Shown here one piece after another: positions 6,649 through 11,943 of a stretch of DNA of 11,943 bases. Below the pieces are notes generated by a model. That model was not told the origin of the DNA and searched no databases. It saw only the letters and a list, made by a program, of their open reading frames with translations. This DNA is from Discostella pseudostelligera. Lineage: Eukaryota; Bacillariophyta; Thalassiosirophyceae; Thalassiosirales; Thalassiosiraceae. The DNA lies in the NCBI GenBank assembly GCA_036940085.1, contig JALLBK010001319.1, positions 1 through 11,943 on the forward strand. The letters are read 5' to 3'. Made by a program: the position numbers and the translations under genes. The stretch's first letter is position 1, and every line of letters begins with the position of its first letter.

Positions 6649-8730
6649 ATGGGTCTCACCGACGAGCTCGAAGCCCTCCGTCAATCCGGCAGTGTCAAAT
6701 CCAAATCTGCCGGCCTCTCCGCTGCCGCCGCCACCACATCCTCCACCGCCTTCATCACCCCCGAAGCCGAAGCCGAACGACGTCGCAACAAGGCTCTCCA
6801 AGAGAAGCAATCCCGTCTCGAGGCAAAGATAGCCTTGCACAGTAATAATTACGGCGGGGAAGATGATTTGAATAGTATTTTATTAAACAAGAAATTGATT
6901 GAAGAGCAACGTAGTAAGAAGAAGGAGGCGGAACGGAATTTACGTGAATGGCGAAGGAAGCATCATGATGGTGTGGGTGGTGTGGAAGGCAAGACAAAAG
7001 GGACAGCGGCAATTGCATCAGTGCGGTCCGAGGCAGGCGATGATGATGACGAAGAGGATGATCACGAGGCAAGGATGAATCGCGATGCATTAGAAATGTT
7101 GCCCGAACATGTTGTGCGCACTCTCAAGGCCAAGTATGAGACGAACAATGCTGAATTGGCATTGGAGCGGGCATTGCAGGAAGAGGAAATGAAGCATGGA
7201 CATGGAAAGGGGATGGCGTTGGCCAAGTTGATGGAGATTACGTTGGAGGAAGATGATGACGACGACGAGGAAGAGGGTGGTGGTGGTGGTGGTGATGATG
7301 ATGAAGAGAATGGTGGTGATGAGGAAGAGGGTGAGACGGAAGATCCGCAGCAGCAGCAACAACAACAACCACCCGCTACGGATGCAGCTGATGAAGAATG
7401 GGTCAAGATCGAGCAAAAAGTAAATGTCGAGGCCAAGGGGGGGGTCGAGTTAAAGGAACAATTGGTAGCGGAGGAGGAGGTTGAGGAAGACGATAAAAAT
7501 GGAGTTATGGGGAACAAGGTCGCAGTTGCAGTAGGAGTAGCAGCCGCAGTAGCGGCCGCTGCTGTCGCAGTTGTAGCAGCAACATCAACAACAACAGCAT
7601 CCATTACTAACGATGAGCCAGAGCCAGTCGAAGTACAAGTTGAGGAAGTTAGAGAAAAGATTGAGCACCTATCCATTGACGAAGAAGCTGGTGGTGAGGA
7701 AAAGGAGGACGCTAGTGTCATCATCAACGTCGATAACGACAGTGGCGCCGATACTACCAACCGTGACATCATTATTGACGAGGACACGAAGGAACATTCT
7801 CCATCCAACGAAGACGACAACAATTCTGCATTACCTTCCAAGAATTATGATAGACAAATCGAACAAACGAAACGATTTTACAATCTCCACTCTCAAGAAT
7901 ATATTGAACACACGAGCATCAAGAAAAACATCACTGCTACGACGATGACGACGACAACAACTACGATGGACAGTAAGAATCTATCATCCTCTTCTTCCTC
8001 ACGTCGAGATGCCTTCATTACACACATTTTGATGCAACAACAGCAAATAACGAACTCTACCAACAACGATCCTACCATCACTAACAGCACAACATCACCA
8101 TCCTTACTACTACTCGACTTGGGATGTGGATACGGACGTGACACCTACCATTTTACTACCACGCTCGGTCATCGTGTATTAGGTATTGATTACTCCATTG
8201 AAATGTTACATCATGCCAGATGTCTAGCGCCATTGGCACATTATCTCAATATGGATATGCGACATCTTAAAAATGCACTTGTTCATGAAAGTTTGGACGG
8301 TATATGGGCCAATTCGAGTTTGTTGCATTTGCCCAAGGTGGATATGTTCGATGTGTTACAAGGATTGTATGGTGCGATGAAGGTGGGTGGTGTATTGTTC
8401 ATGAGTCTCAAGGTGAGAGATGCCGAGAGTACCGTCGATGATGAGGAGGTATTTGATGTTGATGAACGGTATGTGGCGAGGAATAGTTTGCCTCCTCCTG
8501 CTAGTGTTGATGCGGATGCTGTCACTGCTGGTGAAAATGTAGAGGTTAGCAACGATGATGATGATACACGACGAAAATTTTATTCTTATTACACATTGGA
8601 AGAGGTTCGTGAATTGGTCGTCAAGTCAAGATGGACAATACTTGAAATTAACGAGGAGGATCATCGTGGAGTGAGCGATTATGTTGACCATACGAAGGTG
8701 TATGTGTTTGCCACTCGGAGTAACGAATGA
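6649..8730 (+). CDS. Class I SAM-dependent methyltransferase with long acidic N-terminal region
   Basis: Single-exon frame of 693 residues from the ATG at 6649, the first in frame. Residues 1-395 are mostly low complexity: a charged, coiled-coil-like part (about 35-110), long Asp/Glu/Gly runs (about 200-230), seven glutamines (nt 7348-7368) and a 21-residue Ala/Val span (291-311). The catalytic part starts near residue 398 (NYDRQIEQTKRFYNLHSQEY) and contains motif I LDLGCGYGRD (489-498), the ribose-binding acid D514 in LGIDYS, DGIWANSSLLHLP (550-562) and MKVGGVLFMSLK. The DGIWANSSLLHLP block and the FYSYYTLEEVREL block are reminiscent of a bacterial small-molecule methyltransferase group. Two low-complexity insertions, before motif I and after the SLK strand, lengthen the fold. 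Substrate unknown; no protein- or rRNA-methylation signature is visible. A possible splice acceptor at 6644 leaves room for an extra upstream exon. Confidence 0.8.
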   Translation: MGLTDELEALRQSGSVKSKSAGLSAAAATTSSTAFITPEAEAERRRNKALQEKQSRLEAKIALHSNNYGGEDDLNSILLNKKLIEEQRSKKKEAERNLREWRRKHHDGVGGVEGKTKGTAAIASVRSEAGDDDDEEDDHEARMNRDALEMLPEHVVRTLKAKYETNNAELALERALQEEEMKHGHGKGMALAKLMEITLEEDDDDDEEEGGGGGGDDDEENGGDEEEGETEDPQQQQQQQPPATDAADEEWVKIEQKVNVEAKGGVELKEQLVAEEEVEEDDKNGVMGNKVAVAVGVAAAVAAAAVAVVAATSTTTASITNDEPEPVEVQVEEVREKIEHLSIDEEAGGEEKEDASVIINVDNDSGADTTNRDIIIDEDTKEHSPSNEDDNNSALPSKNYDRQIEQTKRFYNLHSQEYIEHTSIKKNITATTMTTTTTTMDSKNLSSSSSSRRDAFITHILMQQQQITNSTNNDPTITNSTTSPSLLLLDLGCGYGRDTYHFTTTLGHRVLGIDYSIEMLHHARCLAPLAHYLNMDMRHLKNALVHESLDGIWANSSLLHLPKVDMFDVLQGLYGAMKVGGVLFMSLKVRDAESTVDDEEVFDVDERYVARNSLPPPASVDADAVTAGENVEVSNDDDDTRRKFYSYYTLEEVRELVVKSRWTILEINEEDHRGVSDYVDHTKVYVFATRSNE
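7240..7368 (+). repeat. Triplet-repeat tract coding for Asp/Glu/Gly and Gln runs
   Basis: Imperfect GAT/GAC/GAA/GAG and GGT runs are followed by three CAG and four CAA codons. All lie in frame within the methyltransferase N-terminal region, so length changes by whole triplets would be tolerated. The complementary strand produces long spurious Ser/Pro frames. Confidence 0.7.
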
Positions 8731-8966
8731 ATGTTGTAGAGGAAAACGAAGTGGTCGAGTTGGAGAGAAATCAAACAACAAAAATTTAGAGTAAGAAATG
8801 ATGATGATAACGGCAGTTGGAAGGAACTCTGTTGTATCTATTTGGATTAATCAACACGTTTGATCCCTTTATCTCCTGTCGGTAGAAGATATTGTCCAAT
8901 AAAGTTTAACTAAAAATCCACGTTGACTGACCAATCGCCCTGCCTGGCCCCTGATAGTCTCTCCCT
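8731..8966. other. Convergent intergenic region with a polyadenylation signal
   Basis: The 236 bp between the methyltransferase stop and the LRR stop hold no gene. AATAAA at 8898-8903, within CAATAAAGTT, is the likely plus-strand polyadenylation signal, 168 bp after the methyltransferase stop. No counterpart was seen for the LRR gene. Confidence 0.55.
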
Positions 8967-10553
8967 TCATCGATCACCGGCGTCTCCCAACTTCCGTTTC
9001 TTTGCCCCTTCAATTATTGGTTCGTTGGTAACGTCGAACAATGTTGGGATGCATTGGACGGCATTAAACATTAGTGAGAATGTGCGAATGTCCCTGCTTC
9101 TGCCGATCCATTCGAGGGCATTCGGTAACACAGTATCTGACATACCCGCGAATACGGACGTGTCAGTATGCTCACCAGATAAATGTTGCTCCAGAATCTT
9201 TTGACGGGCAACTTCTGCTTTGTTTGGATTGATATTCATTGACAACAAAAATTCAATGCCTCTCCAAACTTCATCCTGCCAGTCCTCGGTGTATTCAAAG
9301 TCATCCAACTCAAGTGAGAAAAGAGTGTGATTCGATGAGCAAATGCTATCAATGCTAGATTTGTCACATAGAGCACGAGAAAGAACTCTCCAATCCTCCT
9401 CAGTGAGTTCCTCAAAGTTGATCCAACTGTCCCGTACATCCATGTCCTCTATAGAGACTTCACAATTCAATAGAGAATTGAAGATTGTCATCACTCCTCG
9501 CGATGTAATAGGATTACGCTCCAATGACAGTCTTTTAAGAGACGTATTTTCTTCCAAAGCATTCATTATTGTGGCAACCCCTTCATCATCAATACTGCAG
9601 TCTGAAAGATCGAGTTCCTTCAATGATGAATCAGGATTTCATTTCAAGAATTCTCGCCAACCGTCATTTGTGATGGATTGATTGTCGTAAAGATCGACAT
9701 ATTGGAGTGACTTGTTGACGGCCAACGCTTCTCCCAGGTAGGTAACACCTTCGTCGTCAAGGTCAACCCCACTAAGCCACAGCTTTTCTATTGTGCACGT
9801 AGGATGAAATAAAATGGCAGAGAAAGCACCCCAGCCTTTTGCCGTCGCACTAGAGTTTCGCCTCAGATCGAGCGATTTCATAGACTTACTCCTCATCAAA
9901 CCAATGCTGAGGATGCCCATACGCTCATCATCAAGCTGATTATTCAGAAGTTGTAGTTTGTGAATCTTAGATTCAGGATTACGAAGCAATTTAGATAACT
10001 CCACACACCCCAGAGTTCCAATTTCACTGTCACTAACACAAATCTCCAACAGGTTATTGTATTCAATCAACGACGCAAAAATCCTATCATATTCATCTTC
10101 AGCAAGAGCACGGTGTAATTCGATACGTTCTAATCGCTTATTCTTGCAAGTGGACAAAGCCAACGTCAGTGAGTTGAGCATGGATTGTGTCCCCCAATGC
10201 AGTTGAATGTTGCGGAGATTGCTGTTGTGCTCAATGAAGGGAGTGAGCATGTGAAAAATATCCCACTCTAGCTCATAAATGTATCTACTCAAGGGTGATG
10301 GTGCCAAACCTACCTTCAATGACTCAATGGATCGATTGCATGGAAGATGTTGTAGCAACTTGCTAAGCCAAGTGCCATCCTTTTCGCCGGAGGGTATTCC
10401 AATATCTAGATGCCGCAACGATGTGCTATCACCGATGGCCCGACCAGCTCTTTTGATCCAATTCGACTTTGTGAAAATCAATCCATCAATGGCAGGGTCG
10501 TTATTCTCTAACAAGCCCAACGTGTAGTTGTTTAACTCTGTTAGGTTCGACAT
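8967..10553 (-). pseudogene. Leucine-rich-repeat (ribonuclease-inhibitor type) gene with in-frame TGA
   Basis: One continuous minus-strand frame of 529 codons from ATG 10553 to TGA 8967, broken by a single in-frame TGA at 9641-9639. The first part is 304 residues; the rest continues in the same frame as NPDSSLKELDLSDCSIDDEG, a good LRR, so only the stop codon interrupts the repeats. About ten LRRs are visible, such as LQLLNNQLDDE, LDLRRNSS, LWLSGVDLDDEG and LSLERNPITSRG. The C-terminal part (VLPNALEWIGR, IPTLFD) resembles, from memory, a diatom-expanded LRR family, and the end carries the basic cluster KKRKL. The downstream part has no ATG near its start. An intron removing the stop would also remove conserved LRR residues. 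Options are a recent pseudogene, a sequencing error, an allelic nonsense variant or readthrough; I see no selenocysteine signal. LRR proteins of this type bind partner proteins; the partner is unknown. Confidence 0.75.
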
Positions 10554-11126
10554 GGACGCTAGGTGGATTTCTGTTCTTTCGTACCACTACAACCCAAGCC
10601 CAAGTGCCGAAGATACCTTTGCCGCTTTTGACAAATCAGATGAGTTGGAGGGTGGGGCCACGAGCAAAGGATGTAAAGAGGCAGTGGCGAGCTCAGTCGA
10701 CGTCGGCAATATTATGTTTGGCGTGTGGATGGTGGTGGCCATTGGCCTTGGCCGTCATGATGTTTGCTGTTGGTTGAGTGTGAGTAACTTCAGTGAGTGA
10801 AGGTGGTGAATGAGTGACAAAAAGAGACGATGAGATATGATTTCCCGCCATTTTCAAGTTGAAGTTGGATAGAGATGATGACGACGGTCGGTCTGTATGT
10901 ACTGTTCCTACGTATGTAGAAGACCGAACAATATGGCGCGCTTGAGTCCTAACTATGCCACGTGGAAGATCAGGTTGCCCCTTCGCCGCCACCACCGGCC
11001 TCGATCGACCATGACCATGAGGGCCTGCAATGGCGACGGGCGACGGCACCTCCATAATATCTATCTACCATCCACTTCCTACATCTACATCACATCCATA
11101 TTCATCGTCATCATAATATAAATATA
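10554..11126. promoter_or_regulatory. Divergent promoter between the LRR and J-domain genes
   Basis: The 573 bp between two diverging start codons hold no credible gene; the minus frame at 10693-11055 has no domain and is Ser/His/Pro-rich. Visible motifs are an E2F-like TTTCCCGCCA (10841-10850), ATATGGCGCG (10931-10940) and a G-box CACGTG (10959-10964). The same three words occur in the SQD1/methyltransferase promoter. The last 50 bp before the J-domain ATG are AT-rich. Confidence 0.5.
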
Positions 11127-11943
11127 ATGCGCTTCCCCAACAAAGATCTCTACAGACTCTTACGCATCTCGCGCACGGCCACCCAGCAGGAAATCAAACA
11201 ATCCTATCTCCAAATCGCGCTGACATTGCATCCCGATCGACATGCCCCTGCTTCAGCAGCAGCTGCTGCTGCTTCTGGAACGGATGATAACAACAATGAA
11301 ATGAAGACAGAAGAATTCAAAAAGGTTAGCGAAGCCTATGGGATATTACGTGATCGGTCACTTCGTAGCCAATATGACCAATGGCTTGATTCTGTCGCTG
11401 GTGACAGCAATAAAAGTCGTGCAGCGGCACGAAATCCATTTTACAGAAAGGTGTATTCACCAGCGGCACCACCGGGGATGAAGACATTTGATCGTCAGAG
11501 ACATTATGGTGAGTGGATAATAGTAAATCTGTCTGTGTGTGTGTGTGTGTGCGTGGCTGGTGGTGGGGGGGGCTGGTGGGAGATGATTCATTTATTTCTC
11601 CACATTTGCATCCCATTTTTGTGTATCGCATCCTTCACGAAATATTTATTCAACCACATCTCATACCTCACTTTCTCTATACACTCTCTCTAGACATGCA
11701 TTATGGAGATGGAATGATGAACGAGGCCATCGAACGAGCACGAAAACGTGCTCAGGCTGCATCCTCTCGCCATCCGGGGTTGTTCTCTTCTTCTCATCAT
11801 AATCATAATCATGGACACTCCTCTTCGTCCTATCAAAGTCCATTGGGTGCCGGATTTACTTTTGATAGAAATAGACCAAAGCATGAGCAGATTAATCCTT
11901 ATTCTATTAGGGGGAAACGTATGCGTCAACAGCAAGAACAAAA
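11127..11943 (+). CDS. J-domain (DnaJ/Hsp40) co-chaperone, 3' partial
   Basis: Stimulates Hsp70 ATPase through its J-domain. Exon 1 is 11127-11508; exon 2 starts at 11694 and is still open at the window end, giving about 210 visible residues. The join makes an aspartate codon and reads RQRHYD/MHYGDGMMNEAIERARKR. The J-domain sits at the very N-terminus: DLYRLLRI (7-14), helix II, the HPD triad at 35-37, then FKKVSEAYGILRD and YDQW. The loop after HPD is enlarged by six alanines plus an Asp/Asn/Glu stretch. No J-domain Gly/Phe region or zinc-finger CxxCxGxG is seen, so it is a class III (DNAJC-type) protein. No signal peptide or membrane segment is visible at the start, which points to cytosol or nucleus. 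The Ser/His-rich part (about 160-180) is low complexity. The client or specific Hsp70 partner cannot be told. Confidence 0.88.
11509..11693 (+). other. Intron in the J-domain gene
   Basis: The donor is GTGAGT at 11509-11514; the acceptor is CTAG at 11690-11693, preceded by a TC-rich tract. Length is 185 bp. Reading through gives a Val/Cys/Gly-rich tail that soon stops, while splicing continues an open frame to the window end. Confidence 0.85.
11534..11551 (+). repeat. (TG)9 microsatellite
   Basis: Nine TG dinucleotides lie inside the J-domain gene intron, followed by a G-rich run. Likely length-variable; no function is indicated. Confidence 0.9.

Noticed and set aside
7062..7841. 259-residue Ser/Pro-rich minus-strand frame opposite the methyltransferase
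   Set aside because: It is the complement of the acidic and Gln triplet repeats and has no recognisable sequence.
9639..9641. Selenocysteine codon in the LRR gene
   Set aside because: No selenoprotein family match and no SECIS-like hairpin was noticed downstream; a nonsense change is simpler.
10693..11055. Minus-strand frame of 120 residues upstream of the LRR gene
   Set aside because: Low-complexity Ser/His/Pro content, no domain, and it overlaps a motif-bearing divergent promoter.

Overview
The window reads as nuclear DNA of a photosynthetic eukaryote, most likely a centric diatom of the Thalassiosira/Skeletonema type. Evidence: five GT-AG introns whose splice phases restore conserved protein motifs (111, 111, 456 and 185 bp, plus one possible 5'-leader intron); a sulfolipid gene whose N-terminus looks like a signal peptide ending in an A|F junction, as in diatom plastid presequences; a ribonuclease-inhibitor-type LRR gene; Ser/Pro/Gly-rich and acidic low-complexity tracts; and AATAAA signals after two plus-strand genes. 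No operons, ribosome binding sites, CRISPR arrays, phage genes or transposons are visible. The species assignment is inference.

Layout. (1) 1-1602, plus: 3' part of a seven-repeat FG-GAP-like beta-propeller protein, cut by the left edge. (2) 1603-2253: intergenic, with an 18-bp tandem repeat and one N between two identical 70-bp copies, probably an assembly seam. (3) 2254-3996, plus: an FBXO3-like F-box/ApaG protein. (4) 4184-5995, minus: SQD1/SqdB, UDP-sulfoquinovose synthase. (5) 5996-6648: divergent promoter with CRE-like, G-box and E2F-like words. (6) 6649-8730, plus: class I SAM methyltransferase with a long acidic, disordered N-terminal half. (7) 8967-10553, minus: LRR gene broken by one in-frame TGA. 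(8) 10554-11126: a second divergent promoter sharing three motifs with the first. (9) 11127-11943, plus: J-domain protein, running off the right edge.

The genes do not form an obvious pathway. They cover extracellular or surface scaffolding, ubiquitin ligase substrate recognition, plastid sulfolipid synthesis, methyl transfer, an LRR scaffold and chaperone recruitment: an ordinary gene-dense stretch. The most useful leads are the assembly seam, the nonsense codon in the LRR gene, the motif set shared by the two divergent promoters, the methyltransferase fusion, and the FBXO3-like architecture in an alga. I see no convincing undescribed multi-gene system.
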